DNA of 64,000 bases from Oceanospirillaceae bacterium (GTDB lineage Bacteria > Pseudomonadota > Gammaproteobacteria > Pseudomonadales > Balneatricaceae). Shown here in pieces: positions 36,902 through 46,742 of this stretch. How positions within the stretch are numbered: the first letter of the stretch is position 1; each line of letters opens with the position of its first letter. The notes under the pieces were generated by a model. It searched no databases, was not told the DNA's origin, and saw only the letters and a list, made by a program, of their open reading frames with translations. A program made the translations under genes and the position numbers. Where the stretch lies: positions 60,885-124,884 of the forward strand of contig JABGSN010000058.1 in the NCBI GenBank assembly GCA_018647765.1, written 5' to 3'.

Positions 36902-38554
36902 GTGGAACGTGAATCAATGGAATTCGATGTTGTCATCGTTGGTGCGGGACCTTCGGGCTTAGCAACCGCGTGCAAACTATTACAATTAGCTCAAGCCAAA
37001 AACCAAGAGCTTAGCGTTTGCGTGGTTGAGAAAGGGTCGGAAGTCGGTGCGCACATTCTGTCGGGTGCTATCCTAGAACCGACTGCACTGAATGAACTAT
37101 TTCCAGATTGGCAGGCGATGGGCGCCCCCTTAACTGCACCCGTTGTGAAAGACGAAATGCACATTTTAACCAGTGCTACTGGTGGTTTGAGCATGCCTAA
37201 CTTCGCTATCCCTAAACCTATGCATAATGAAGGAAACTACATCGTTAGTTTAGGTAATGTGTGCCGCTGGTTAGCCGAGCAAGCCGAAAACTTAGGCGCC
37301 GAGGTATTTCCAGGTTTTGCGGCTGCTGAAATTTTATACCACGAAGACGGCAGTGTTAAAGGCATTGCCACTGGTGACATGGGTGTGAGTGAATCCGGTG
37401 AAGAAAAAGATGGCTACATGCAAGGCATGGAGTTACATGCAAAATACACCGTGTTTGCCGAAGGTTGCCGCGGTCACTTAGGTAAACAACTAATTGAACA
37501 GTTTGACCTAGACCAAGGTACCACTAGTCAACATTATGGTATCGGCATCAAAGAGCTGTGGGACATCGACCCTGCCAAGCATCAGCCAGGTCTAGTGGTG
37601 CATGGGTCGGGCTGGCCATTGACCAAAGGCGCTAACGGTGGTTTTTTTCTTTATCACGGCGACAACAACCAAGTCACCGTTGGTTTAATCATCGACCTGA
37701 GCTACGACAACCCACATCTAAGCCCATTTGATGAATTCCAGCGCCTCAAGCACCACCCTGTATTAAAACAATACTTAGACGGCGGCACTCGCGTTTCCTA
37801 CGGTGCTCGGGCAGTAGAAAAAGGTGGTCTGTTTGCCTTACCCAAAATGAGTTTACCAGGTGCGCTGATCATTGGTTGCGACGCCGGCACTATGAATTTT
37901 GCTAAAATCAAAGGCAGCCATACGGCCATGAAGTCGGGCATGCTAGCAGCAGAAACCTTGTTCGAAGCCATTGCCAATGGCGACGAAGGTAAACAGGATC
38001 TAACCCGTTACGGCGATAATTTTAAGCAGTCGTGGTTACATGAAGAGCTTTATAAGGCGCGTAACTTTGGCGCCGCAATGCACAAATTTGGTATGTGGCT
38101 AGGGGGTTCGTTTAACTGGATTGACCAAAACATTTTTGGCGGCAAGCTGCCAATTTCTCTCAAGGACAATACGCCAGATCACGCGCAGCTTAAACCTGCT
38201 GCAGACATGCCTAAGATTGATTATCCAAAGCCCGATGGCGTAATTAGCTTTGACAAACTGTCGTCCGTGTTTCTGTCGGGTACCAACCACGAAGAAGATC
38301 AGCCATGCCACCTGACACTCAAGGATGACAGCCTGCCCTTAGGCATTAACCTAAGCATGTGGGACGAACCCGCTCAGCGTTACTGCCCTGCCGGGGTATA
38401 CGAAATTATTGAAGCCGAAGAGGGTGCCAAACAATTCCAAATCAACAGCCAAAACTGTGTGCATTGTAAAACTTGTGATATTAAAGACCCAAGTCAGAAC
38501 ATCACTTGGGTGGTGCCTGAAGGTGCCGGCGGACCCAACTACCCGAACATGTAA
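36902..38554 (+). CDS. etfD: electron transfer flavoprotein-ubiquinone oxidoreductase (ETF-QO)
   Basis: This 550-residue membrane-associated flavo-iron-sulfur protein passes electrons from ETF to ubiquinone. It has the FAD motif VVIVGAGPSGLATA at residues 10-23 and an ETF-QO-specific region HYGIGIKELWDID and GGLFALPKMSLPGALIIGCDAG. The C-terminal [4Fe-4S] ligands are Cys in RYCPAGVYE and three in NCVHCKTCDIKDP. It starts with GTG 36902 after a GAGGAA site. It is the electron outlet for the acyl-CoA dehydrogenases at 54-63 kb. Confidence 0.96.
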   Translation: MERESMEFDVVIVGAGPSGLATACKLLQLAQAKNQELSVCVVEKGSEVGAHILSGAILEPTALNELFPDWQAMGAPLTAPVVKDEMHILTSATGGLSMPNFAIPKPMHNEGNYIVSLGNVCRWLAEQAENLGAEVFPGFAAAEILYHEDGSVKGIATGDMGVSESGEEKDGYMQGMELHAKYTVFAEGCRGHLGKQLIEQFDLDQGTTSQHYGIGIKELWDIDPAKHQPGLVVHGSGWPLTKGANGGFFLYHGDNNQVTVGLIIDLSYDNPHLSPFDEFQRLKHHPVLKQYLDGGTRVSYGARAVEKGGLFALPKMSLPGALIIGCDAGTMNFAKIKGSHTAMKSGMLAAETLFEAIANGDEGKQDLTRYGDNFKQSWLHEELYKARNFGAAMHKFGMWLGGSFNWIDQNIFGGKLPISLKDNTPDHAQLKPAADMPKIDYPKPDGVISFDKLSSVFLSGTNHEEDQPCHLTLKDDSLPLGINLSMWDEPAQRYCPAGVYEIIEAEEGAKQFQINSQNCVHCKTCDIKDPSQNITWVVPEGAGGPNYPNM

Positions 38555-38569
38555 TTAGGCCAGCCTCTT

Positions 38570-38598
38570 AGCCCTGAGCTCGCCTGCGAGCCAGGGCT
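38570..38598. terminator. terminator hairpin between etfD and upp
   Basis: AGCCCTG, a bulged A and GCTCG pair with CGAGC and CAGGGCT around a 4-base loop. The following tract is T-rich but interrupted. It lies between the convergent etfD (+) and upp (-). Confidence 0.75.
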
Positions 38599-38604
38599 TA
38601 ATTA

Positions 38605-39234
38605 TTATTTAGTACCAAATATTTTATCACCGGCATCACCTAAACCAGGCAAGATGTAACCTTGCTCGTTGAGGCAATCATCCACTGCAGCAACGTATAA
38701 ATCTATTTCAGGGTGCAATTCATGTACTCGTTCCAGACCTTCGGGTGAAGCCACCAAAAACAACCCCACAATCTTTTTACAGCCTTTTTGCTTAAGCAAA
38801 TCGATGGTCGCCAACAAAGTGCCGCCAGTAGCCAACATCGGGTCTATAATCAAAGCCATACGCTGATCTACATCAGCAATAATTTTGTCAAAGTAAGCCA
38901 CCGGTTCTAAGGTCTCTTCATTGCGGTACAAGCCCACCACACTGACCTTGGCATTTGGCACCAATTGCATCACCCCATCTAGCATACCTAAGCCGGCTCG
39001 TAATATGGGCACTATGGTTAATTTTTTGCCAGCTAACATTTGCACGGCAATTGGGCTGCCTTGCCAACCATCAATGGTTACATTTTCTAACGCCAATGAG
39101 CGCGTTGCTTCGTAGGTTAACAAACTCGCCACTTCATTAGCCAGTTCGCGAAACTGTTTAGTGCTAACACCAGACTTACGTAACAAGGCTAACTTGTGGG
39201 CGACTAAGGGGTGATGTATTGCATGAACGGGCAT
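38605..39234 (-). CDS. upp: uracil phosphoribosyltransferase
   Basis: This 209-residue enzyme converts uracil and PRPP to UMP in pyrimidine salvage. It has the N-terminal [12 protein letters not shown], the segment [15 protein letters not shown] near residues 73-87, the PRPP loop [16 protein letters not shown] near 129-144 and the uracil-binding C-terminus [17 protein letters not shown]. The length and sequence are standard. It follows DUF1285 on the minus strand (14 bases), with no uracil permease beside it. Confidence 0.98.
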   Translation of the reverse strand: MPVHAIHHPLVAHKLALLRKSGVSTKQFRELANEVASLLTYEATRSLALENVTIDGWQGSPIAVQMLAGKKLTIVPILRAGLGMLDGVMQLVPNAKVSVVGLYRNEETLEPVAYFDKIIADVDQRMALIIDPMLATGGTLLATIDLLKQKGCKKIVGLFLVASPEGLERVHELHPEIDLYVAAVDDCLNEQGYILPGLGDAGDKIFGTK

Positions 39235-39248
39235 GATTAAAATCTCTA

Positions 39249-39794
39249 TTAAAGTTCAACAGCGCCAAAGTCGTACTCGACGCCAGCGCTAAGCAGCATG
39301 GCTCGGGGGCCATTTGTGGTGAGTACAGGGTTGCAGGCCAAAGCCAATTGATAAAACACAGGGCGACTGATACGAGCCCACAAGTCGTCTCGCACACACA
39401 GTTGGGGCTGAGGCTGACCCGCTGCATCGACGGTAACCTGCAATTGATCTACTTGTGACAAACAAACTTGATCACCACAGTTACTAGTAAAGTGCCATTG
39501 CGTGTCTGAATCAACAACCACTTGGTCTGCAGCAATGATAGTAAAGGGTAGGTCTTCAACCTTAATAGCGAACGCTTCCACAGGGGTTACAAGCCAGTAA
39601 TCGCCGTTAGTTTGGCGCTGTAGCAAGCGTGAAAACAACTGCATTATTTTAGTTTTAACAATCGGTTGACCTTGATGCATCCAAGTGCCATTAGCACCAA
39701 TAACCAAATCCATCGCACCCTTGAATTCTGGATCCCAGCTAGCCAGCGGGTAATCTGGCATCTGCTGTGCTTGTGTGATGAGGTCATCTAACAT
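39249..39794 (-). CDS. DUF1285 family protein
   Basis: This 181-residue soluble protein carries the DUF1285 pattern: [30 protein letters not shown] at the N-terminus (Asp and Trp-His rich), then [24 protein letters not shown] and [12 protein letters not shown]. The function is not established. It lies 5 bases after the TetR gene, an association also known in Pseudomonas next to tatD, so the two probably form one operon. Confidence 0.85.
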   Translation of the reverse strand: MLDDLITQAQQMPDYPLASWDPEFKGAMDLVIGANGTWMHQGQPIVKTKIMQLFSRLLQRQTNGDYWLVTPVEAFAIKVEDLPFTIIAADQVVVDSDTQWHFTSNCGDQVCLSQVDQLQVTVDAAGQPQPQLCVRDDLWARISRPVFYQLALACNPVLTTNGPRAMLLSAGVEYDFGAVEL

Positions 39795-39799
39795 TAGCG

Positions 39800-40525
39800 T
39801 TAGTCAACGACAGTGAGTTCATTATCGACTGAACCGTCTGGCGCTTTGGTGGTATCGCTAAACCCGCTTTGGCCACGGTTGCCCATACGCATACCAATCT
39901 GCATCAAAAATTCAAAAAAGGCTTCTCGATCCTGAATAAACTCTTTGAAGAATCCCGAATTGTGCAGCGCTAGAGCACCATGTACTAAGGCCCAAGAGGC
40001 TGACAAATGGTAGTAAGCGGGCACCTGCTCCAACTTACCAGAAGCAATACGCTTTTCGACTAAACTCGCCAACACTTGCATGTTCTGGTTGCGAATTTGA
40101 TGTACTTCTGCAATTTCGCCCTCGTATTCCTCACCTTTAACCAAGCGATCTTCCAAGCGATCAAACAACAAAGCCTGTTCCGGATCGTTCATACGAAATT
40201 CAAAATAGCTGCGCCAGATCGACTCCGGATCTGAGAAGTCTTTAGTGGCTAGTAAGCCCGCAAGTTGATGCTCATAACTGATCAGTAAACAAATATAAAT
40301 GTCAGATTTAGACTTAAAGTGTTTATAGATAGTGCCTTTACCAATGCCTACGTTATCGGCAATCATCTCTACGGTTACCTTGTCTTCGCCATGACTGCGA
40401 AAAAGGACTAATGCCGTTTCTAAAATTTCTTCTTCACGGCGTTTAAACTCACGCACTTTGCGGTTTTCTTTTTCGCGTGGAAAGTAGGCTGGAATTTTAG
40501 GTTTTGCAGCAATGCCCCAATTCAT
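39800..40525 (-). CDS. TetR-family transcriptional regulator
   Basis: This 241-residue repressor-type protein has an N-terminal helix-turn-helix, EILETALVLFRSHGEDKVTVEMIADNVG followed by IGKGTIYKHFKSKSDIY (residues about 33-78), and a helical ligand-binding domain. The first ~25 residues are a basic extension. It is in an operon with DUF1285. A strong inverted repeat lies 43 bases upstream, suggesting autoregulation. The effector is unknown. Confidence 0.92.
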   Translation of the reverse strand: MNWGIAAKPKIPAYFPREKENRKVREFKRREEEILETALVLFRSHGEDKVTVEMIADNVGIGKGTIYKHFKSKSDIYICLLISYEHQLAGLLATKDFSDPESIWRSYFEFRMNDPEQALLFDRLEDRLVKGEEYEGEIAEVHQIRNQNMQVLASLVEKRIASGKLEQVPAYYHLSASWALVHGALALHNSGFFKEFIQDREAFFEFLMQIGMRMGNRGQSGFSDTTKAPDGSVDNELTVVD

Positions 40526-40567
40526 ACAATACGACCTTACAAGATGCTATTAATCGATCAGTCTAGC

Positions 40568-40595
40568 TATGACTATAAAGGCCATAATAGTCATA
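40568..40595. promoter_or_regulatory. inverted repeat upstream of the TetR gene, probable operator
   Basis: TATGACTAT and ATAGTCATA form a perfect 9-bp inverted repeat separated by 10 bases. Size and symmetry suit a TetR dimer-of-dimers or a wide dimer site. It lies between the tatD stop and the TetR start. Confidence 0.6.
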
Positions 40596-40619
40596 AAATG
40601 AAGCAAAGGCTATGCTTTA

Positions 40620-41390
40620 TTAAGTGGGCAGGAAAAGATCTGTAAAGTTTTGACTGGTTTGAGCCGCCAATTGCGCTAACGAAAGGCCCTTTAAGTCAGC
40701 CACGCATTGAGCCACAAGGCGCACATGCTTAGGTTCATTTTGTTGGCCTCGATGAGGCGCTGGGGCCAAATATGGCGAGTCGGTTTCTACTAATAAACGA
40801 TCCATAGGCAATTTTTTCACCACCTCGCGCAAGGCTTTAGCATTGTTAAAGGTGACGATACCGGAAATAGAGATATAGAAACCCAAGTCCAAACAGGCTT
40901 TAGCCATGGCCCAATTCTCGGTGAAACAATGAATCACTCCACCAACCTCAAGATCTGCTTTATCTCTCAACAGAGCCAAGGTGTCTGCTTTAGCATCTCG
41001 TGTGTGCACGATGACGGGTTTTTTAAGCTGCCTGGAGAGATGCAAATGGGCGGCAAACGCTTGTTGTTGCAAGCCCGCGTTATCTTGTTGGTAAAAATAA
41101 TCCAGCCCAGTTTCACCAATAGCCACTACTTTTTTATGCCTCGCCTGTTGTTCAAGTAAAGCCAGACTAGTGAGCTCTTTTACACCTAAAGGGTGTAAAC
41201 CCGCCGACGCATGAATAAAATCATAGGGCTCAATTTGAGCCATCATAGGTTCAAACTGCTGCGTATCTACACCAATACAGAGCATTTTCGATACACCGTC
41301 GGCTTGCGCCGCTGCAATTAGACCGGCTAGGCCATCTGGGTAATGGCTGGCATCCAGTTTATCAAGGTGACAATGGGAATCAATAATCAC
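40620..41390 (-). CDS. tatD: TatD-family metal-dependent DNase
   Basis: This 256-residue TIM-barrel hydrolase of the TatD/YcfH group has the metal ligands IDSHCHLD (His6, His8) and the middle Glu in AIGETGLDYFY. Further conserved segments are VIHTRDAKADT, GVIHCFTENW and LVETDSPYLAPAPHRGQ. The start is GTG 41390, overlapping the holB stop (GTGA). In E. coli it follows tmk-holB as ycfH; here the pilZ gene that lies between holB and tatD in Pseudomonas is missing. Confidence 0.93.
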   Translation of the reverse strand: MIIDSHCHLDKLDASHYPDGLAGLIAAAQADGVSKMLCIGVDTQQFEPMMAQIEPYDFIHASAGLHPLGVKELTSLALLEQQARHKKVVAIGETGLDYFYQQDNAGLQQQAFAAHLHLSRQLKKPVIVHTRDAKADTLALLRDKADLEVGGVIHCFTENWAMAKACLDLGFYISISGIVTFNNAKALREVVKKLPMDRLLVETDSPYLAPAPHRGQQNEPKHVRLVAQCVADLKGLSLAQLAAQTSQNFTDLFLPT

Positions 41391-42391
41391 TGTTTAGCTC
41401 CAGAACGCACCAACAAATACCAACCATTTAGTAATTCTTCACACACCATCTGTGGGTTGAGGTTACGCCGCTGGTGAACATAATTAAGTTGTTGGGTCAC
41501 TGCATCCAAAAGTTGATAAATAACTGCAATATCACTGCGCTGAGCCACTGCTTGTAATAATTTAAGCAAGTCTGTGTTAATAATACAGCTGTCATCTTGG
41601 GTGAGTTTGAGTTTGATTAAGTCGTTAAGCCATTCTACCCACCAAGTGAAGGTTTGGGCCAGAGGCAGCTTTTTCCAGCTCTCGGCCACTTCAAGACTGG
41701 TTTGTTGGCCGCGCAAAATAGCCGTCAGCTGGACTAACATTTGGCGCCTCACTTCGTGGGCCTTTTGTTCAAACAAAGCCAAAGCGTGCAGCGGTGCGCC
41801 GCTAGCTAAGAGCAACACTTGGCGTGCGGTTTCGGCATCCATGCCTTGGCTTAACCAAGACACCGCGTCAGCGTTAGTAGGCACGGCAATGTCTAGCTTT
41901 TGGCAACGGCTGGTAACGGTTGCCGACACCGGTTTAGGCCATTGATGCAGCAGTAAAAAATAACAATTATCACCGGGTTCTTCTAGCTGTTTAAGTAGTG
42001 CATTAGCCGCATTAAGGTTAAGGTCGGTGGCGCCATTAATAATCACTACTCGAGCACCACCCTGCTGCGCCGTGTTGGCCAAGGCGGTTTGCAACTTGCG
42101 TACCGCATTAACGACGATGGCTTTACCCGCCTCTTCTGGTTGCAACTGAGTAAAATCTGGGTGACTCGCCGCTGCCATCAACTGGCACGATTTACACTGC
42201 CGACAGGCATCAGTCTCAATAGGCTGCTGACACAATAAGGTGGCTGCCAAGCGCCGTGCAAAGGCTAATTTTCCCAACCCTGGCACGCCGCCAACTAACA
42301 GTGCGTGAGGCAATCGCTGTTGTTTAACCATGGTCATAACTTGGTGCCATTGGGCGCTGTGCCAAGGATAGCTACTCGCAGCTTGGCTCAT
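41387..42391 (-). CDS. holB: DNA polymerase III delta' subunit
   Basis: This 334-residue clamp-loader subunit has a P-loop-like VGGVPGLGKLAFARRLA near residues 33-49, zinc ligands CRQCKSCQL near 63-71, DFTQLQPEE, VVIINGATDLNLNAANALLKQLEEP and the SRC motif in SATVTSRCQKL. It overlaps tmk by 4 bases (ATGA), and tatD overlaps its own end, giving tight translational coupling along tmk-holB-tatD. Confidence 0.95.
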   Translation of the reverse strand: MSQAASSYPWHSAQWHQVMTMVKQQRLPHALLVGGVPGLGKLAFARRLAATLLCQQPIETDACRQCKSCQLMAAASHPDFTQLQPEEAGKAIVVNAVRKLQTALANTAQQGGARVVIINGATDLNLNAANALLKQLEEPGDNCYFLLLHQWPKPVSATVTSRCQKLDIAVPTNADAVSWLSQGMDAETARQVLLLASGAPLHALALFEQKAHEVRRQMLVQLTAILRGQQTSLEVAESWKKLPLAQTFTWWVEWLNDLIKLKLTQDDSCIINTDLLKLLQAVAQRSDIAVIYQLLDAVTQQLNYVHQRRNLNPQMVCEELLNGWYLLVRSGAKQ

Positions 42392-43053
42392 ACGTCGACT
42401 ACTGCAGCAGAATTAACAAGTGGCGCCAAATAAACATCTAGCTGAGCCTGCACTTGCTCAATGGACTGCCCTGCATCGACCACTTTATAACGCTCGGGCT
42501 GAGCCTGAGCTTGAGATAAATAACCCTGCCTCACTCGCTCAAAAAAGCTAAAATCCTCTTTTTCTATGCGATCAAAATTGGCACGTTTGCCAGCCCGATC
42601 CATACCGGTAGCCACATCTATGTCAAACAGCAAGGTCATGTGAGGGTCTAAATCACCGTGCACATACTGCTTAAGGCTAGCAATGAAGTCGGCATCTAAA
42701 CCTCGACCCGCGCCTTGATAGGCAAACGATGCATCGGTAAAACGATCACAGATGACCCATTTTCCAGCGGCTAGTGCCGGGCGTATGACGTTTTGTACAT
42801 GCTGTCGCCTGCCTGCAAACATCAGTAGTAGTTCGGTGTAGGGATCAACGCTTTCGTCGCGGTGAGCCAACAACAGGGCACGAATGTCCTCTGCCATAGG
42901 GGTACCACCAGGTTCTCTGGTATGTACGCACTCTATACCTGCGTTTAACAAACATTGCTTAAGGTAATTAATACTCGTGGATTTACCTGCACCCTCGCCG
43001 CCTTCTATAGAAATAAAGCAGGCTACGGGTGGGGTTGGGGTCAATACAGGCAT
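42388..43053 (-). CDS. tmk: thymidylate kinase
   Basis: This 221-residue kinase makes dTDP from dTMP. It has the P-loop SIEGGEGAGKSTSI near residues 15-28, the DR(Y/F/H) motif CDRFTDASFAYQGAGRG, the REPGGTPMAEDIR segment and a LID-like region RIEKEDFSFFERVR. It is 9 bases downstream of mltG and overlaps holB, in the conserved mltG-tmk-holB order. Confidence 0.97.
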   Translation of the reverse strand: MPVLTPTPPVACFISIEGGEGAGKSTSINYLKQCLLNAGIECVHTREPGGTPMAEDIRALLLAHRDESVDPYTELLLMFAGRRQHVQNVIRPALAAGKWVICDRFTDASFAYQGAGRGLDADFIASLKQYVHGDLDPHMTLLFDIDVATGMDRAGKRANFDRIEKEDFSFFERVRQGYLSQAQAQPERYKVVDAGQSIEQVQAQLDVYLAPLVNSAAVVDV

Positions 43054-43062
43054 GAATCTCTC

Positions 43063-44067
43063 TTACTGTTTTAGCTGATACTTACGTACATTGGCCTGAT
43101 GCTCAGGGTAGGTTTGCGCAAACACATGGCTGCCATCGCCCTTGGCAACAAAGAACAAACTCAAACCTGCGGCCGGATGTAGCGCGGCTTCTATAGCCGC
43201 CTTGCCAGGCAAAGCGATAGGCGTGGGCGGCAAGCCTCTGTGTACGTAGGTATTGTAGGGTGTGTCTTGGGTTAAATCCTTACGCCTAATATTACCGTCA
43301 AAGGCCTCGCCCATGCCATAAATTACGGTAGGATCGGTTTGTAATTTCATACCTTTTTGTAAGCGTCGTACAAATACACCGGCAATGGCAGTCCTTTCAC
43401 TGGCTTGGCCCGTTTCCTTTTCAATAATGGACGCCATAATTAAGGCCTCATAAGGGCTTTTATAGGGTAAGTCTGGTGCTCGTTGTGCCCAAGCTTGCTG
43501 CAATATTTCTTGTTGTTGCATAAAGGCCTGCCGAATAATGTCGACGGGTTGGTTGTGGCGCGCAAAACGGTAGGTAGACGGGAATAGCAATCCTTCTGGG
43601 TGGCTCCAGCGACTATGCAGCAGTGCCAACCAATCGTTGGTTTTAGGGATCGGTTTACCTAACATCGCCGGATGCTGACCTAACAGGTCGATAAAATCAT
43701 TATAGGTTAGGCCTTCGGGCACGGTAAACTGGTATTCTAATACCTTACCCGTGACTAACTGGGCTAATACTTCAACACTATTGAGTGCACCGCTAAATTG
43801 ATACTCTCCGGCCTTAATCTGTCGATCGAGTTGCCGCCATTTGGCATAGTATTTAAAACTGTCAGCATGGGCTATTACCCCTGCTGCAAGCAATTTATTG
43901 CTCACCTCAGTCAGTCCTGAGCCCTGTGCAATGCTCACAATCACGGGCTGGGTCAAGGGAAAGGGCTGGTACAACCAAACCTGAACTTGACGCACGGCGC
44001 CATAGGTCAACAAGCCAATTAACAACACACTGACCATCAGTAGCCAAAACCACAAGCGATTTAACAT
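43063..44067 (-). CDS. mltG: endolytic murein transglycosylase MltG
   Basis: This 334-residue inner-membrane enzyme cuts nascent peptidoglycan and is thought to set strand length. It has one N-terminal membrane helix (about 5-25), a LysM-like region near 45-110 and the YceG catalytic domain with Glu218 in MASIIEKETGQ, LQTDPTVIYGM, PYNTYVHRGLPPTPI and HPAAGLSLFFVAKGDGSHVF. It overlaps the pabC end by 7 bases. Confidence 0.96.
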   Translation of the reverse strand: MLNRLWFWLLMVSVLLIGLLTYGAVRQVQVWLYQPFPLTQPVIVSIAQGSGLTEVSNKLLAAGVIAHADSFKYYAKWRQLDRQIKAGEYQFSGALNSVEVLAQLVTGKVLEYQFTVPEGLTYNDFIDLLGQHPAMLGKPIPKTNDWLALLHSRWSHPEGLLFPSTYRFARHNQPVDIIRQAFMQQQEILQQAWAQRAPDLPYKSPYEALIMASIIEKETGQASERTAIAGVFVRRLQKGMKLQTDPTVIYGMGEAFDGNIRRKDLTQDTPYNTYVHRGLPPTPIALPGKAAIEAALHPAAGLSLFFVAKGDGSHVFAQTYPEHQANVRKYQLKQ

Positions 44068-44954
44068 AGCTCACCCACTAATGGCTGACGTAATAAATTT
44101 ACTGCTAACGTCTTTTGTAACCCTAAAGTAAGGTCTGAGATAGGCCAAGCGTGAGATTTGGTGTGGGACCTGCTGGGGCACAAATTAACCACAGGCCAAA
44201 TACCATTTAGACTGTTGGTCATAAACACAGCATCTGCACTAAGCAATGCTGCAACATTAATGCGCCCTTGGATTACATTGATACCCGCTTGCTCAGCAAT
44301 AACACGAACTTCGCGGGCCATCACCCCAGCAACGCCACATTGATCAAGCAGCGGCACAATCAACTGGCCTTGTTGTTGTAAAAATACACTGCTCATGACG
44401 CCAGAAATAATATAGCCCTCAGGGTCAAGCATAAACCCTTCGTGGATGTGTGGGTCTTGCCATTCGTTGCGAGCCATGACTTGGTCAAGGCGGTTGAGGT
44501 GTTTTAAACCGGCCAACGCTGAATTGACTGACCATGGATGGCAACATAGTCGACTATTGACGCCAGCAATAGACAATCTTTCTCGACCTGCAGGCCAAGG
44601 CGCTAGGGAAACAATACGCGTACATTGGGGAGCTTGTGGCGCAGCATAGCCGCGGCCGCCTACACCGCGCGTAAGGGTGATTTTTAATACCCCGTCAGGC
44701 GCTTGAAAACGTTGGTAGGCGACCTGTATGTCGGAGATTAACTTTGTTACCAACACTGATGCAGCTGCTGCATCAGCCGCTAGGCCCAGACGTAACAGGC
44801 CTTTAGTTAGACGCTCGCAGTGGCCCTGCCATAGTTGCACTTGGCCTTGTTGAAGGGCGATGGTTTCAAATACACCGTCACCATAGGCCAAGCCACGGTC
44901 AAGCGCATCTAGGCCCAGATTATGGCTGCCGTTGACAAGGGTAACTGCATGCAT
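44061..44954 (-). CDS. pabC: aminodeoxychorismate lyase
   Basis: This 297-residue class IV PLP enzyme makes 4-aminobenzoate for folate synthesis from aminodeoxychorismate. It has GLAYGDGVFETI near residues 21-32, the PLP Lys151 in GLKHLNRLDQV, and HEGFMLDPEGYIISGVMSSVFL. The C-terminal part is slightly longer than in E. coli PabC. It lies 19 bases after fabF and overlaps mltG, as in the conserved fabF-pabC-mltG order. Confidence 0.94.
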   Translation of the reverse strand: MHAVTLVNGSHNLGLDALDRGLAYGDGVFETIALQQGQVQLWQGHCERLTKGLLRLGLAADAAAASVLVTKLISDIQVAYQRFQAPDGVLKITLTRGVGGRGYAAPQAPQCTRIVSLAPWPAGRERLSIAGVNSRLCCHPWSVNSALAGLKHLNRLDQVMARNEWQDPHIHEGFMLDPEGYIISGVMSSVFLQQQGQLIVPLLDQCGVAGVMAREVRVIAEQAGINVIQGRINVAALLSADAVFMTNSLNGIWPVVNLCPSRSHTKSHAWPISDLTLGLQKTLAVNLLRQPLVGELC

Positions 44955-44973
44955 AACCTCAGCCTATTCAGGA

Positions 44974-46212
44974 TTAAATTCTACTAAAAATCAACGTGCC
45001 GTTCGTGCCGCCAAAACCAAACGAGTTTGACATGGCAGACTCGATCGGTGCTTCTTGAGGCGTGTGGGGCACGTAGTTTAAATCACACCCTTGCGAGGGG
45101 TTATCAAGGTTTATGGTAGGTGGTGCCACTTGATCTCGAATTGCCAATACGCTAAAGATAGCTTCTACCGCTCCGGCAGCCCCCAACAAATGTCCAATCA
45201 TTGATTTGGTAGAACTCATGCGCACCTGATCAGCACCGGTACCCAGCACTAATTTAGCCGCGTTAGATTCGGCAACGTCTCCGGCAGGCGTAGATGTACC
45301 GTGCGCATTGATGTACTGAATTTGATCACCATTGAGGCCTGCGTCCTTCATGGCGTTACGCATAGAAGCGGCGGCTCCGCGGCCATCTTCTGGTGGCGAG
45401 GTCATGTGATATGCGTCGCCACTCATGCCAAAACCGGTTAATTCTGCGTAGATTCTAGCGCCTCGAGCTTTGGCCGATTCATATTCTTCCAACACCACCA
45501 CCCCTGCACCGTCACCAAGTACAAAGCCGTCACGGTCAGCATCCCAAGGGCGGCTAGCCGCTAACGGGTCATCATTACGCGTAGACAGGGCTCTAGCTGC
45601 ACCAAAACCGCCTAAGCCTAACGGTGTAGTGGCCATTTCTGCGCCGCCACATACCATGACATCGGCGTCACCATAGGCAATCATACGCGCCGACGCGCCG
45701 ATATTATGGGTGCCCGTGGTGCAAGCCGTAGTGATCGCAATATTAGGGCCGCGCATACCGTACATAATAGACAAGTTGCCGGAGATCATATTAATGATAC
45801 TGCCGGGCACAAAGAACGGCGAGATACGGCGAGGGCCACCCCGTTTTAGGGCATCATGGCTCTTTTCAATGAGCGGTAAACCGCCGATACCCGAACCAAT
45901 AGCAACACCAATACGGTCGGCGTTTGCGTCGGTGACTTCTAGGTTTGCGTCTTGAATAGCTTGAATGCCAGCTGCCATGCCATACTGAATGAACAAATCC
46001 ATTTTCTTGCCTTCTTTTGGCGGCAAGTAATGACTCAAATCAAAATCTTTAACACTGGCAGAGAAATGAGTGCCAAAACCTTCGGTATCAAAGTGAGTGA
46101 TGTTTTGCACACCACTTTTACCAGCCAATGTATTGTTCCATGACTGATCCATGGTATTTCCCAGGGCACTCAACATGCCCATACCGGTAACCACTACACG
46201 TTTGCGACTCAT
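44974..46212 (-). CDS. fabF: 3-oxoacyl-ACP synthase II
   Basis: This 412-residue condensing enzyme elongates acyl-ACP with malonyl-ACP. The Cys-His-His triad is visible as Cys164 in [12 protein letters not shown], His304 in [11 protein letters not shown] and His341 in [11 protein letters not shown]. Its length and start ([12 protein letters not shown]) are standard. It follows acpP after a 192-base gap with a hairpin. With no fabH in this cluster, initiation of fatty-acid synthesis must be done elsewhere. Confidence 0.98.
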   Translation of the reverse strand: MSRKRVVVTGMGMLSALGNTMDQSWNNTLAGKSGVQNITHFDTEGFGTHFSASVKDFDLSHYLPPKEGKKMDLFIQYGMAAGIQAIQDANLEVTDANADRIGVAIGSGIGGLPLIEKSHDALKRGGPRRISPFFVPGSIINMISGNLSIMYGMRGPNIAITTACTTGTHNIGASARMIAYGDADVMVCGGAEMATTPLGLGGFGAARALSTRNDDPLAASRPWDADRDGFVLGDGAGVVVLEEYESAKARGARIYAELTGFGMSGDAYHMTSPPEDGRGAAASMRNAMKDAGLNGDQIQYINAHGTSTPAGDVAESNAAKLVLGTGADQVRMSSTKSMIGHLLGAAGAVEAIFSVLAIRDQVAPPTINLDNPSQGCDLNYVPHTPQEAPIESAMSNSFGFGGTNGTLIFSRI

Positions 46213-46344
46213 TATATTCTCCTTAACTTTGTTTTAAAAACAAAGCCATTGCCATGTGCTTCATAAATGTCATTTAATCAAGCCTATAGTATAAGCAAAA
46301 AAACCACTTAAAACAGATGTTTTAAAAGCTATAGATGTAGAAAA

Positions 46345-46364
46345 GCCGCACCAATTGGCGCGGC
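46345..46364 (-). terminator. hairpin between acpP and fabF, possible partial terminator
   Basis: GCCGC and GCGGC flank the self-complementary CCAATTGG with one mismatch. On the minus strand a T4 run follows. It lies 40 bases after the acpP stop, in a position to reduce read-through into fabF. Confidence 0.55.
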
Positions 46365-46404
46365 CTTTCGTAACTTCAATTCGAAGTGCAAAAACTAAGC
46401 GTAC

Positions 46405-46635
46405 TTACTGATTAGCGTTTACGTAGTCAATTGCAGCTTGAACAGTGGTGATTTTCTCAGCTTCTTCATCTGGAATCTCAGTTTCAAATTCTTCTTCTAG
46501 AGCCATTACTAGCTCTACAGTGTCCAAAGAGTCTGCGCCAAGGTCATCAACAAAAGAAGCAGCGTTAGTCACTTCATCTTCTTTAACGCCAAGCTGTTCA
46601 GCAACAATTTTTTTAACGCGATCTACAATACTCAT
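46405..46635 (-). CDS. acpP: acyl carrier protein
   Basis: This 76-residue acidic protein carries the growing acyl chain on a phosphopantetheine arm attached to Ser36 in [20 protein letters not shown]. Sequence and length are almost canonical. It lies 207 bases after fabG with a probable promoter in the gap, and is followed by a hairpin before fabF, a layout that lets it be expressed far above its neighbours. Confidence 0.99.
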   Translation of the reverse strand: MSIVDRVKKIVAEQLGVKEDEVTNAASFVDDLGADSLDTVELVMALEEEFETEIPDEEAEKITTVQAAIDYVNANQ

Positions 46636-46742
46636 AGTTTTTCCTAATTGGTTCTTATACGCCGTTGAACCTCTAAAAAGGCAACGGTTAACCTAGAAAA
46701 TAGAGGGCGGAGAATTCCGCAAATAAGTTCTACTTCCTACTC

